A stretch of 64,000 nucleotides of DNA from Korobacter sp963758505 (GCA_963758505.1 CAVWVJ010000001.1:558001-622000), one strand, 5' to 3'; positions 46,162 to 55,879 are shown, numbered from the stretch's first letter. Numbers and translations: made by a program. The notes: a model not told the origin generated them from the letters alone.

Positions 46162-48957
46162 ATGTTCCGCTCCGGCTCGTTGTGCGCAATGCTCCTGGCG
46201 TGCGTATCGCTCTTTGCCCAACAGGCGAAAGAGATTCCACTCTCCAACGGGAAAACAATCTCAACTTCCTCGCCCGGCGCTCCCCAATCGTTGAACACCT
46301 ATCCGACCGAAATGGCGGTGAGCCCGGATCGTGCGTATGTTGCCATCCTGAACAACGGCTACGGCAGCGAGGAGTCGCAGTACCGGCAGTCGATTGCGAT
46401 TCTGAACGTCGCAACTAACGAACTCGTAGATTTTCCCGATGCGCGCTTTGGGTTGAATGCGCCGCAAACGTACTTCGTGGGACTCGCCTTCAGCCTCGAC
46501 GGGAAGCGACTTTATGCCTCGGTTGCTTCGCTCACCGATCCGGAGGGCAAGAAGCCGGGGGCTCTGGGGAATGGGATCGCGGTGTATTCGTTGGAGCAGG
46601 GAAAACTTGCGCCGGAGAAGTTTGTTTCACTGCCTCCGCTCGAATTATCTCCCGAGCACAGGTTTTCTTATGGCGTGGAGCAGATGGCGCCGAACTTCGC
46701 GAATCCGTATCCCGCCGGGCTGGCCGTGGTTGCGATGAAAGGTGGACAGGAGCAGCTTCTCGTAGCCTCGAATTTGTCGGATACCGTGCTGATGGTCGAT
46801 CCGAAGGCGGGAACGATTTCCTCCCGCTTCAACCTGTTCCGTCGAAGGGGAGTGGTTCCGGCGCGGTTTCCCTATCGGCTGGCAGTCGCACCGGACGGAC
46901 GCACCGCCTGGTGTGCCCTCTGGAACGATTCCTCGGTGGCGGAACTCGGCGTCCAGGGATTTGTGAAGGTCCGTCCATCGCGCTCCCTACAAGATGACGC
47001 CCTGCGCACCGTGAAACTCGATGCGAGCCATAAGAAGAACCGTACCGGCTCTCATCCCGACGCGCTCGCGTTGACCCCGGATGGACGCTATCTTTTCGTC
47101 GCCCTTGCTACCCGGGATGCGGTTGCGATCCTCGATACCCGCCATGGCAAGAAGGTTGGCGAGTTCGCGACCAAGCTTCCGGGACAGAATTACGATGGCG
47201 CCTATCCGGACGCTTTGGCTTTTACTGCCGACGGCAAGTCGCTGTTCGTGGCGGATGCGGCTGCCGATGCGGTGCTCGAGTTCAATGTGCCGGCGCAGCT
47301 GAGTGCGACGTCGCTGCCAACCGTGAGCGCCTACATTCCGACCGAGTCTTATCCCACTGCGCTGGCGGTGGTGGGGAATGATCTTTTGATCGCGAGTGGA
47401 AAAGGCAAAGGTTCGGGTGCGAACGCGACCGAACGGAGCGGTCAAGGATCGAACCGCGGGCATCCTTACATCGCGTCGCTCATGCGTGGATCGCTCGCGC
47501 GTTTGCCGATCGACACGATCGCGCCCCACGCAGACGCTTTCAAACAAGAGGTGCAGGAACAGAATCGGCTGGCCGGCCGTACAGGAGAGATTGTTTTTGC
47601 AGGCGGGCACAACCCGATCCGGCATGTGATCTACGTGATCAAGGAGAACCGCACCTACGATCAGATTTTCGGGGATCTAGGCATCGGTGACGGCGATCCG
47701 GCGCTCACCATGTTTGGCGCCGACATCACGCCCAACCAGCATGCGCTCGCACGCCAGTTCGGCGTGCTGGACAATTTCTACGATTCCGGCGAGGTCAGCG
47801 GCAACGGCCACGTCTGGTCGACGGCGGCGATCACGAGCGAATACAACGAGCTTGCGTGGCCTATCAACTATCGGGGTCGCGAGCGCGATTACGACTTCGA
47901 GGGCAAGGTCGGCGACATTTACCCGGTCGAGCATGACGAAGACGACATCAACGAGCCGGGTACCGGGTATATCTGGACCAACGCGGCCCGGCATCACCTG
48001 TCGTACCGGCATTACGGGGAGTTCATCGACAGCGAGTGGTGCTCGACGACGGCGCAGAACAGCCCGGCTTCGACGGGCACGTCGCAGGCGAACCGGTGTG
48101 CGAAGCCACAAATCCACCCTGGCGATCCTTTGCCACCGAATGTCGGCGATCCCAAGGGCGGTCCGAGCCCTTTCGCGTGGCCAATCCCGGTGCTGGTACA
48201 CAACACCGCAACCAAGCGGGAGCTGCGCGGCCACTTCGATCCGAACTACGCCGACTTCATGGTGGACTACCCCGACCAGCTTCGCGCCGACGAATTCTTC
48301 AACGAGTTCAACCGGTTCGTGGAGGCCCGCCAGTCAGGACGAGGGGAGCAACTGCCGGCCTTCGTGCTGCTGCGGTTTCCTAACGATCACACCGGCGGAA
48401 CCCGGCCCGGGATGCCGACCCCGCAGGCCTCGGTGGCCGATAACGATCTCGCCGTAGGGCGGCTGGTGGACGCGGTTTCGCATAGCCCTTACTGGGACGA
48501 CACCGCAATATTCATTCTGGAGGACGATGCCCAGGACGGCGCCGATCATATCGATGCCCATCGATCGATCGCGCTGGTCATCAGCAAGTACGCTCCGCGC
48601 CAGGAGAGGCCGTTTGTCGACCACCACTTTTATACGACGGTGAATGTGGTCCACACGATGGAAGCCTTGATCGGGCTTCCTCCGATGAACAACAATGACG
48701 CGCAGGCCGCGCTAATGGCGCCCCTGTTTACGGGAGACGGCTCGCAGCCCGCTTACAAGGCCGATTTTCGCAACCGTGACAACCGGCTGATTTACCAGGC
48801 CAATGGTCCTGCAGCCTTCGGAGCGCAGGAGTCGCTGAAGATGGACTTTTCCAAAGAGGACCGGATCAATCCACAAGTGTTAAACGGGATTCTGTGGCGG
48901 GTTACGAAAGGAGATACACCCATGCCTGAGCCCAAACACACCATTCCTCTGCGATAA
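46162..48957 (+). CDS. Secreted YVTN beta-propeller / phosphoesterase fusion
   Basis: 931 residues with a signal peptide (SLCAMLLACVSLFAQ). The first ~450 residues are beta-propeller repeats ('VSPDRAYVAILNN', 'LTPDGRYLFVALATRDAVAILD', 'FTADGKSLFVADAAADAVLEF'). The second half is the phosphoesterase/alkaline-phosphatase-like domain: 'HVIYVIKENRTYDQIFGDL', 'NGHVWSTAAI', 'LRFPNDHTGGTRPGMPTP' and 'FILEDDAQDGADHIDAHRS', with metal-binding Asp and His. It is probably a periplasmic or extracellular phosphodiesterase; the substrate is unknown. Confidence 0.88.
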   Translation: MFRSGSLCAMLLACVSLFAQQAKEIPLSNGKTISTSSPGAPQSLNTYPTEMAVSPDRAYVAILNNGYGSEESQYRQSIAILNVATNELVDFPDARFGLNAPQTYFVGLAFSLDGKRLYASVASLTDPEGKKPGALGNGIAVYSLEQGKLAPEKFVSLPPLELSPEHRFSYGVEQMAPNFANPYPAGLAVVAMKGGQEQLLVASNLSDTVLMVDPKAGTISSRFNLFRRRGVVPARFPYRLAVAPDGRTAWCALWNDSSVAELGVQGFVKVRPSRSLQDDALRTVKLDASHKKNRTGSHPDALALTPDGRYLFVALATRDAVAILDTRHGKKVGEFATKLPGQNYDGAYPDALAFTADGKSLFVADAAADAVLEFNVPAQLSATSLPTVSAYIPTESYPTALAVVGNDLLIASGKGKGSGANATERSGQGSNRGHPYIASLMRGSLARLPIDTIAPHADAFKQEVQEQNRLAGRTGEIVFAGGHNPIRHVIYVIKENRTYDQIFGDLGIGDGDPALTMFGADITPNQHALARQFGVLDNFYDSGEVSGNGHVWSTAAITSEYNELAWPINYRGRERDYDFEGKVGDIYPVEHDEDDINEPGTGYIWTNAARHHLSYRHYGEFIDSEWCSTTAQNSPASTGTSQANRCAKPQIHPGDPLPPNVGDPKGGPSPFAWPIPVLVHNTATKRELRGHFDPNYADFMVDYPDQLRADEFFNEFNRFVEARQSGRGEQLPAFVLLRFPNDHTGGTRPGMPTPQASVADNDLAVGRLVDAVSHSPYWDDTAIFILEDDAQDGADHIDAHRSIALVISKYAPRQERPFVDHHFYTTVNVVHTMEALIGLPPMNNNDAQAALMAPLFTGDGSQPAYKADFRNRDNRLIYQANGPAAFGAQESLKMDFSKEDRINPQVLNGILWRVTKGDTPMPEPKHTIPLR

Positions 48958-49021
48958 TGAAGAGAACTGCTGGATGCGTCTTTCCAGGCCTCCGGCGACA
49001 CGCAAGGGAATTCATCAGGCA

Positions 49022-50101
49022 ATGAAGTTTCGATATTTGGCCCCTGGGGCCTTGTTGTTCTCATTTTTCGCCAGCCATGCTTTTGCGCTGGACAGGACCG
49101 CGGAAGATCTCATGAACGCGGGCCACTTCAAGCGTGCCCGCGCTATCGCAGAGCACCGCCTGCAGGGCAATCCCAACGATGCCGATGCGCTTTATGTCAT
49201 GGCACGAGTCAATCTGGCGCAGGATCATCTCGACCAGGCGCAGAGTTTTGCCGAGCACGCCGTCGAAATCGCACCGAACTCTTCCGAGGCGCATCGCGTG
49301 CTCGGGGAATCGCTGGGATTGAAGGCAATCAAGCTGAACATCGTCACCGGGCTCGCCATCGCGCGCCGTGGCAAGAAAGAGGGCGAATTGGCCCTCTCGC
49401 TCAACCCGCGGAGCATCGATGCCGCCGAGTTCCTGGCCTCCTACTACAATGCGGCTCCCTCGATCGCCGGCGGCGGCCATGAGAAGGCCGAGCGCATGGT
49501 GGAAACGATCCTGCAGATGGACCCGGCGCGGGCGTATCTTGCCCGTGCCACCGGCGCGGAAGAAAAGAAGGACGTGGCCGGGGATGAGAACTGGCTGCAG
49601 AAAGCGGCGCAGGCCGATGCGAAGAATTATGAGGCGAAGGATCGTCTCGCCCACCTTTACATCAGCGACGAGCGTCGCGACCTGGCGCAGGCGGAGAAAT
49701 ATGCGCGTGCCGCGATCGCTCTTGCTCCGGATCGCGCCGGCGGTTATGCGGTGTTGGCGGCGGTCTTCGCCAACCAGGGCCGTTGGGCGGAACTGGATAC
49801 CGTGCTTGCGCAGTCGCAGCGAGCGGATGCGGACGATCTGTCCGCGTACTTCGAGGCGGCGAAAGCGTTGGTAACCTCGGGCAGAGACAACCTTCGTGCC
49901 GAACGTTACCTCAAAACCTATCTCTCCCAGGAACCGGAAGGGGACGCGCCGCAAACCGGTCACGCCCACTGGCAACTCGGCCTCCTGCTGTTGAAGGAGG
50001 GGAAGAAACAGTTGGCGGTTGCGGAGCTCGAGACGTCGGTGAATATGCTTCCCGATTTCCGTCCGGCAGCAGACGATTTAAGACGAGCACGTTTGTCGTA
50101 G
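49022..50101 (+). CDS. Secreted tetratricopeptide-repeat protein
   Basis: 359 residues from ATG 49022, where a signal peptide begins (MKFRYLAPGALLFSFFASHAFA); the frame is open 16 codons earlier. It carries about seven TPR-like helix pairs, for example 'AEHRLQGNPNDADALYVMARVNLAQDHLDQA' and 'RAAIALAPDRAGGYAVLAAVFANQGRW', ending with 'WQLGLLLLKEGKKQLAVAELETSVN'. It is likely a periplasmic scaffold. It follows the phosphoesterase gene by 64 bp on the same strand and may be co-transcribed. Confidence 0.85.
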   Translation: MKFRYLAPGALLFSFFASHAFALDRTAEDLMNAGHFKRARAIAEHRLQGNPNDADALYVMARVNLAQDHLDQAQSFAEHAVEIAPNSSEAHRVLGESLGLKAIKLNIVTGLAIARRGKKEGELALSLNPRSIDAAEFLASYYNAAPSIAGGGHEKAERMVETILQMDPARAYLARATGAEEKKDVAGDENWLQKAAQADAKNYEAKDRLAHLYISDERRDLAQAEKYARAAIALAPDRAGGYAVLAAVFANQGRWAELDTVLAQSQRADADDLSAYFEAAKALVTSGRDNLRAERYLKTYLSQEPEGDAPQTGHAHWQLGLLLLKEGKKQLAVAELETSVNMLPDFRPAADDLRRARLS

Positions 50102-50315
50102 GGTGTGCGTTCAGTAACCTTGATTTGCGGCAGAACGTAATGTTTGCATCTATATTGCCGATGAAGCATTCGGGTACAATGACGTTATTGCTTGGGTGGA
50201 TTGACGGGCTTGTGCGCGATTTCGGCCGAACGACGCAAGCTGCCCCTGAGCAACGCGGGCGCGCCGCTACAGGCTGCGGGCCCAAACCTGACGGCCGCTG
50301 ACAGGCCCGGAGTTC

Positions 50316-52862
50316 ATGGCTACTTCGAACCTACTACCTAACGTTCGGCCTGCAGAGTTACTTCGCGAATCGATTTATCGCCACATTCGCTATACGCTGG
50401 TACGGGATCCCCGCGAGCTGAAGCCCTCCGAGTTGCTTTCCCCTGTCTCCCTTGCGGTACGTGACCGCATCGTGGACCGCATGCTGGAGAGTGAAGAACG
50501 TGTCCGCCGCAGCGATGCCAAGCGCCTCTATTACCTGTCGATGGAATTCCTCATGGGCCGGGCGCTCAGCGACAACCTGAACAACCTGGGGATGTATGAC
50601 CTTTGCCGCCAGGTGCTGGCCGGTATGGGAGTCGCGATCGAAGACGTGCTGTCTTCAGAGCTCGACGCTGGTCTCGGCAATGGTGGCCTGGGACGGCTGG
50701 CAGCCTGTTTCCTGGAGTCCCTGGCTACGCTGGGCATGCCCGGTTTCGGCTATGGGATCGATTACGAATACGGCCTCTTCCGCCAGGAGATCGTCAGCGG
50801 CTTCCAACGCGAGAAGCCCGATCGCTGGAAAGCAAACGGTACACCTTTCGAAATTGGACGCCCTGACCGCGCTATCGCCATCCCGCTGTATGGACGCGTG
50901 GAAACCGGGCGCGACTCGCACGGCAATCTCCGCCAGACATGGACGAACCAGAAGATCGTGCTCGGCGTTCCCAGCGATATGCCGGTGGTGGGGTGGGGCG
51001 GCGACACGGTGAATTTCCTGCGCCTGTTTTCGGCGCGCGCTTCGGAGGATTTCGACATCGAGATCTTCAACCGCGGCGATTACATCCGCGCCGTCGAGCA
51101 GAAGATCGGGATGGAGAATATCTCCCGCGTTCTGTATCCCTCGGACTCGGTGATGTCCGGCAAGGAACTGCGGCTGGTGCAGGAGTACTTCCTGGTCGCT
51201 TGCGCGTTAAGCGATATCTTCCGCCGCTACGACGCCAGCCACAACAGCTACGACGAGTTCCCGGCGAAGGTCGCCATCCAGATGAACGATACGCATCCGA
51301 GCCTGGCAGTTGCCGAAACGATGCGCGTCTTCATCGACGAAAAGGGCCTGGATTGGGAGCAGGCGTGGGAGTTGACCCAGGCAACGTGTGCCTACACCAA
51401 CCACACCTTATTACCGGAGGCGCTGGAGCGCTGGTCGGTGTCGCTGATGGAGCGGGTGCTGCCGCGCCACATGCAGATCATTTACGGCATCAATCACCAG
51501 TTCCTGCGCAGCATTTCCGAGCACTCCTTCACCGATCCCGATCTGATGCGGCGCACCTCGATCATCGAGGAAGGGGCGGATAAGCAGGTGCGCATGGCGC
51601 ATCTCGCCATCGTCGGCAGCCATGCCATCAACGGCGTCTCGGCGCTGCATACCGAGCTGCTCAAGCATTCGCTGGTGCCCGATTTTGCCAACCTCTGGCC
51701 GGAACGCTTCAGCAACAAGACCAACGGCGTGGCTCCGCGGCCGTGGCTGCGCAAGTCGAATCCGGAGCTCAGCGCGCTGCTGACCGACAGCGTGGGAGAG
51801 CGCTGGATCACGGACCTCTCCATGCTGCTGGGCCTGGAAAAGTTTGTCACCGATCCCGCCTTTCTCGCCAAGTTCCGAGAGGTGAAGCAGCACAACAAGA
51901 ACCGGCTGGCAAAGGTCATCTACGACCAAGTAGGGGTGCAGGCGGACCCGACTTCACTCTTCGACGTGCAGATCAAGCGCATTCACGAGTACAAGCGGCA
52001 GTTGCTGAATGTGATGCGGATCATCGACCAGTACTTGCAGGCGGTCGATCATGGGGTCGAGATCAAAGTCCCGCGCACTTACATTTTTGCCGGAAAGGCC
52101 GCTCCCGGTTACTGGGCCGCGAAGCAGATCATCAAGCTGATCCACAACGTCGCGGCGGTAGTGAATGCCGATCCCAAGGTCCGCGACCGGATGAAGGTCG
52201 CTTTTTTACCGGACTACCGCGTTTCGCTTGCCGAAGTCATTATTCCGGCTGCCGATATCAGCGAACAGATCTCAACCGCGGGCATGGAAGCCTCCGGCAC
52301 GGGGAACATGAAGCTCTCGATGAATGGCGCGCTGACTGTCGGAACCTTCGACGGCGCCAATATCGAGATCCTGGAAGAAGTCGGGGAAGAGAACTTCTAT
52401 CTTTTCGGATTGCGCGCCGAGCAGATCGAAGAGATGCAGCACAAGGGGCTCTATCATCCGCAGGAGTATTACGCGCGCGACGAGCGCACCAAGGCAGTGA
52501 TGGATTCTCTCGGCAACGATCGATTTTCCGCCCAGGAGCCCGGCCTGTTCCGATGGATCGTCGACGAAATCCTGTCTCGTGGCGACCGGTACTTCCACCT
52601 GGCGGATCTGCCGTCGTATCTCGAAATCAATCAAGCGGTCGATGCCGATTACCTGAACCAGGAACTCTGGTCGCGGAAGGCGGCCACGAACGTCGCCCGC
52701 ATCGGTAAGTTCTCCAGCGACCGCACCGTGCTCGAATATGCTCGCGACATCTGGCATATTGGGCCGTTCGAGCAGCCCTACCTGCCGAAACCCCGCGAGG
52801 AAGCTATGGTCGCCGCTGTGCCGCCGCCGCAAGCCTCCGAATCCAGTTCGGTTCCTGGCTAA
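50316..52862 (+). CDS. glgP: Glycogen/starch/alpha-glucan phosphorylase
   Basis: 848 residues, the usual length. Family motifs: 'RLYYLSMEFLMGRALSDNL', 'ALGNGGLGRLAACFLESLATL'-type (here 'AGLGNGGLGRLAACFLES'), 'YTNHTLLPEALERW' and 'FDVQIKRIHEYKRQLLN'. The PLP lysine is Lys666 in 'GTGNMKLSMNGALTVGT'. It releases glucose 1-phosphate from glycogen by phosphorolysis. It has its own upstream region of about 210 bp and stands apart from other glycogen genes. Confidence 0.96.
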   Translation: MATSNLLPNVRPAELLRESIYRHIRYTLVRDPRELKPSELLSPVSLAVRDRIVDRMLESEERVRRSDAKRLYYLSMEFLMGRALSDNLNNLGMYDLCRQVLAGMGVAIEDVLSSELDAGLGNGGLGRLAACFLESLATLGMPGFGYGIDYEYGLFRQEIVSGFQREKPDRWKANGTPFEIGRPDRAIAIPLYGRVETGRDSHGNLRQTWTNQKIVLGVPSDMPVVGWGGDTVNFLRLFSARASEDFDIEIFNRGDYIRAVEQKIGMENISRVLYPSDSVMSGKELRLVQEYFLVACALSDIFRRYDASHNSYDEFPAKVAIQMNDTHPSLAVAETMRVFIDEKGLDWEQAWELTQATCAYTNHTLLPEALERWSVSLMERVLPRHMQIIYGINHQFLRSISEHSFTDPDLMRRTSIIEEGADKQVRMAHLAIVGSHAINGVSALHTELLKHSLVPDFANLWPERFSNKTNGVAPRPWLRKSNPELSALLTDSVGERWITDLSMLLGLEKFVTDPAFLAKFREVKQHNKNRLAKVIYDQVGVQADPTSLFDVQIKRIHEYKRQLLNVMRIIDQYLQAVDHGVEIKVPRTYIFAGKAAPGYWAAKQIIKLIHNVAAVVNADPKVRDRMKVAFLPDYRVSLAEVIIPAADISEQISTAGMEASGTGNMKLSMNGALTVGTFDGANIEILEEVGEENFYLFGLRAEQIEEMQHKGLYHPQEYYARDERTKAVMDSLGNDRFSAQEPGLFRWIVDEILSRGDRYFHLADLPSYLEINQAVDADYLNQELWSRKAATNVARIGKFSSDRTVLEYARDIWHIGPFEQPYLPKPREEAMVAAVPPPQASESSSVPG

Positions 52863-52892
52863 GAAGGCCTCAATCGTCTCGATCGTCGGAGG

Positions 52893-53864
52893 CTAGGCTT
52901 CGCCACTGGTGGCCGAGCGCAACTGCACATATTGATCCTCAGTGAGCGGAAGCTTCAACCGTTTCCATTCCATAAAGCCGCCCTGCAGCGGACGCACCTG
53001 GCGGATGCCATGTCTTCTCAGTTCCAGCGCCGCCCGGGCGCTGCTCGCTTCGTTCGGTCAAGTGCAATAGAGAATGATCTCGCGGTCCTGGGGAATCTCC
53101 TTGGCGCGCTCGGCGAGATCCTCGGAGCGGATGCGCAGCGCTCCCGGCAGGGTACGCGGGTCGGTAAGCAGATCCAGCGGGTGGCGTAAATCGATGATCG
53201 TCAACTTGTCGCCGGCGATGAGTTTGTCGTGCAGTTCCTGGGGCGTGATGCGCCCGACCAGCACCGACTTCATGAAGCGCCGCCGCTGCACGTATTTCCA
53301 GACAATCCATCCGGCGATCGCCAGCACCGCGAGGACGGCAAAGAACTGCCCCAACTGCCGCGAGCGGCTGAGGATCGAGTCGATCTTTTCGCTGAAGAGA
53401 TATCCGACGATGAGCGACGATCCTGCCCAGATCAGGGTGCCTACAATGTCAAAGCCGAGAAAGCGGAGGTAGGGAACACGCGCCATGCCGGCGATCGGCG
53501 CCGCAACGGTATTGAGTCCAGGCACGAACTTTGCATAGAGCAGCGACTGCGGTCCACGGCGGTCAAAGGTTCCCTTCGTGCGCTGCACACAGGAATCCGG
53601 TTCCAGCGACATGCGGCAAAGAACGTTGAGCACCGCGGCCCCACGACGCTTTCCCAACTCGTACCAGAAACTGTCACTCACCAGGCAAGCGAGTACGGCT
53701 GTCGCCAGAATCAGCAGCAGGTTCATCTTATGTTGGCCGGCGAGCGCTCCCGCAGAGAGCAGAAGCGGGAAGGCGGGGATGGGCAGGCCGATCTGTTCGG
53801 TAAGCACCCAGACGAATACCACCAGGTACCCGTACTGCGTCAGAAATTGTACCGCTCCGCCCAC
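52893..53864 (-). CDS. DedA-family membrane protein fused to rhodanese, with in-frame TGA at a Cys position
   Basis: N-terminal DedA/SNARE-associated domain (about 200 residues, 'YAKFVPGLNTVAAPIAGMARVPYLRFL') then a rhodanese domain ('LTIIDLRHPLDLLTDPRTLPGALRI'). At 53058-53060 the frame meets TGA right after 'IILYCT'. The family expects YCxCPNEA, and the sequence after the TGA reads PNEASSARAALELRRHG, then 'VRPLQGGFMEW', 54 residues to a TAG at 52893. The TGA thus stands for Cys. A 7-bp hairpin lies 15-33 nt after it. Either Sec is inserted or the gene is cut short (stop at 53058). Start GTG 53864 follows AAGGAG; TTG 53876 is possible. Confidence 0.8.
53025..53043 (-). promoter_or_regulatory. 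Candidate bacterial SECIS hairpin
   Basis: Minus strand: stem CAGCGCC (53043-53037), loop CGGGC (53036-53032), stem GGCGCTG (53031-53025). The stem is perfect, the loop is 5 nt with G at its second position, and it begins 22 nt after the TGA. These values fit the bacterial SECIS pattern (loop about 16-37 nt after UGA, short G-bearing loop). GC-rich coding could give this by chance. Confidence 0.4.
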
Positions 53865-53991
53865 CGCGCCTCCCAAACTCCTTCGTAAGTAGATACAGAT
53901 TCGCCGGGATCGATCAACGCTTCAGAAGCTTTTCCGGGATGAGCAAACCTCGGGCCAGCGCGGCGGTTCCAATGCATTGAGGACGCCCAAC

Positions 53992-54465
53992 ATGACTGTG
54001 ATCGAAAAGTTGAACGAGTTGATTGCCGGCATACAGTTCGCCATGTTCACCTCCGTGCACGCAACCGGTGCACTCCACAGCCGCCCCATGGCGACCCAGG
54101 CTGCTACCGACGATGGCTTCCTTTGGTTCTTCTCCTCCCAGCACACTTCAAAAATCGACGAGATTCGCAACGATCATAAGGTCAATCTTTCGTACGCCGA
54201 GCCTGCCAATATGCGATTTGTGTCGATATCGGGAACCTCCGAATTGGTTCGAAACCGTGCCGTGGCGGCCGAGTTCTGGCGTGACGACTATAAGCGATGG
54301 TTCCCGCGCGGCATCGACGATCCGGATCTTATCCTGATCAAGGTCACCATCAACTCCGCAGAATATTGGGACGTGCATGCCGGGGGGATGCGTTCAATCG
54401 AAGGCGAGCCGATAGCAGGGCACCAGACCGTTGTCCTTCGCGATCCTCGAGCCGAGGCTCTCTGA
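53992..54465 (+). CDS. Pyridoxamine 5'-phosphate oxidase-like protein (general stress protein 26 type)
   Basis: 157 residues from ATG 53992, with GAGGA 8 nt upstream; a TTG at 53977 is possible. It has the split-barrel flavin-binding fold of PNPOx-like proteins: 'FAMFTSVHATGALHSRPMATQ', 'GFLWFFSSQHTSKIDEI', 'VNLSYAEPANMRFVSISGTSEL' and 'WFPRGIDDPDLILIKVT'. Members bind FMN, FAD or F420; the function here is unknown and a role in stress is only family lore. It is convergent with the SCO gene, the two stops being adjacent without a gap. Confidence 0.88.
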   Translation: MTVIEKLNELIAGIQFAMFTSVHATGALHSRPMATQAATDDGFLWFFSSQHTSKIDEIRNDHKVNLSYAEPANMRFVSISGTSELVRNRAVAAEFWRDDYKRWFPRGIDDPDLILIKVTINSAEYWDVHAGGMRSIEGEPIAGHQTVVLRDPRAEAL

Positions 54466-55320
54466 TTACTTCAAGCTTTGCTTTAAGGCTTGCACGGCAT
54501 CCTCCGGCTTCCACTCGTTGCCATTGAACAGGTGCGCGATCTTGCCGTTGGGCCCGATAACGGCGGTGCGGAGGGAATGGACGATCTGTCCGCCATTGGG
54601 CATGTAGCTCAGCCCGAAGAAGTCGGCCGTCCTTTTGATCTCTTCCGGCGAAGAGGTCACGAACTGCCAGTGAGTAAATTGCGGGTCCACATCGCCCGCA
54701 TAATTCTCTCCGTAGGCGCGTAGCGTTTTAGGCTTGTCGTACTCCGGATCGAAGCTGATGCTCAGCATCTCCGTCTTGTCGTAGGCAGAGGGATCCTGCT
54801 TCAGCTCCCGGGCAATTGCACCGAAGTTGTTGCTCATGCGGATGCAATAGTCCGGCAGCGGGCAGCGGGTGTAGATGAACGTCAGCAGAACGGATTTTCC
54901 GCGCAACTGCGCCATCCGTACTTTTTTCCCGTCCTGATTCACGAAGCTGAAATTCGGTACCGGGTCGCCCACCTGCGGCAGGCGAATGCCCGCCACTTCC
55001 GGTGGAGCTCCCGAACCCTTGGTTATAACGACATCCTCAAGGTGCGAGCTGTCGCCACGGATGACCAGGGTAGCGGTTACGTTATCGCCGGGCGCCGCCG
55101 CATTGAAGACCCAGTTGTCATTCACCCGGAAAGGCATGGTCATTCCCGGCATCAGCCCGGCGATGTCTTCGTGCTGGATCGTGAGCTGGTGGGCATTGCG
55201 GTCAACCGCAATGACCTTGCCTGATAAGTCGTAACGCCGTTCGGGCTGCCGCGAACATGCGGCGAGGATCATGCAGAAAGATGTGAGGAATACCAAAGAA
55301 GAAACACGAGCCACACGCAT
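54466..55320 (-). CDS. SCO1/SenC-family lipoprotein with CusF-like copper-binding domain
   Basis: 284 residues from ATG 55320. Lipoprotein signal with lipobox 'MILAAC'. Residues about 35-100 look like a CusF-type domain ('GKVIAVDRNAHQLTIQHEDI', 'GLMPGMTMPFRV'; His and Met ligands). The thioredoxin-fold SCO domain follows: 'PVPNFSFVNQDGKKVRMAQLRGKSVLLTFIYTRCPLPDYC', where the metal Cys pair is spaced CxxxxxC rather than the usual CxxxC, and the distal His is in 'GQIVHSLRT'. It probably delivers copper to an oxidase or has a redox role. No oxidase gene is nearby. Confidence 0.88.
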   Translation of the reverse strand: MRVARVSSLVFLTSFCMILAACSRQPERRYDLSGKVIAVDRNAHQLTIQHEDIAGLMPGMTMPFRVNDNWVFNAAAPGDNVTATLVIRGDSSHLEDVVITKGSGAPPEVAGIRLPQVGDPVPNFSFVNQDGKKVRMAQLRGKSVLLTFIYTRCPLPDYCIRMSNNFGAIARELKQDPSAYDKTEMLSISFDPEYDKPKTLRAYGENYAGDVDPQFTHWQFVTSSPEEIKRTADFFGLSYMPNGGQIVHSLRTAVIGPNGKIAHLFNGNEWKPEDAVQALKQSLK

Positions 55321-55350
55321 GATTTCATTGTAGAGAGAATTCGCAGGCAA

Positions 55351-55380
55351 GCAAAAAGCGCCGCAACATGGGCGGCGCTA
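55351..55380 (-). terminator. Rho-independent terminator of the fasciclin gene
   Basis: Stem AGCGCCGC / GCGGCGCT (55357-55364, 55372-55379), loop of 7 nt. On the minus strand it is followed by TTTTTGC. It lies 17 bp past the fasciclin stop. Confidence 0.85.
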
Positions 55381-55396
55381 TTTGGGATAGGTGCTG

Positions 55397-55879
55397 CTAT
55401 TTCGGCAGCAGCACGGTGTCGATCACGTGAATCACACCGTTCGACGCCATGATGTCCGGCTTCACCACCGTGGCGTCGTTGATCATCACCTTACCGTCGT
55501 TGACCGAGATCTTTACATCCTGGCCGTTGAGCGTCTTGGCCGACGTCATCTTCATTACCTTCGCCGCCGTCACCTTGCCGGACACGACGTGATACAGCAG
55601 GATCGACTTCAATTTCTCCTTGTTCTCCGGCTTCAGCAGGTCGTCAAGGGTGCCGGCCGGCAACTTGGCGAAGGCTGCATCGGTTGGGGCAAAGACAGTG
55701 AATGGTCCTTTGCCCTTCAGGGTATCGACCAGGCCCGCAGCTTGCAGCGCCTTGGCGAGGGTATTGAACTGCCCCGCGGCCATCGCGGTATCGACGATGT
55801 CTTTGCCGCCTTTATCAGCCGCCATGGTGGGCAGCGCGAGCAGCAGTGTGGCCAAAAACAGGGAAAACTTCCGGATCAT
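55397..55879 (-). CDS. Secreted fasciclin (FAS1) domain protein
   Basis: 160 residues from ATG 55879, which has AGGAG 6 nt upstream; an open frame 45 codons longer is not protein-like. Signal peptide 'MIRKFSLFLATLLLALPTMAA', then a single FAS1 domain with both conserved boxes: 'GPFTVFAPTDAAFAKLPAGTLDDLL' and 'LLYHVVSGKVTA', ending 'NGVIHVIDTVLLPK'. It is likely an adhesion or surface protein. It is divergent from the XRE-cupin regulator and has its own terminator. Confidence 0.94.
   Translation of the reverse strand: MIRKFSLFLATLLLALPTMAADKGGKDIVDTAMAAGQFNTLAKALQAAGLVDTLKGKGPFTVFAPTDAAFAKLPAGTLDDLLKPENKEKLKSILLYHVVSGKVTAAKVMKMTSAKTLNGQDVKISVNDGKVMINDATVVKPDIMASNGVIHVIDTVLLPK

Noticed and set aside
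52939..53310. Separate 123-residue minus-strand gene overlapping the rhodanese end
   Set aside because: It is in another frame than the conserved rhodanese residues and has no motif; it is a shadow of the TGA-containing gene.
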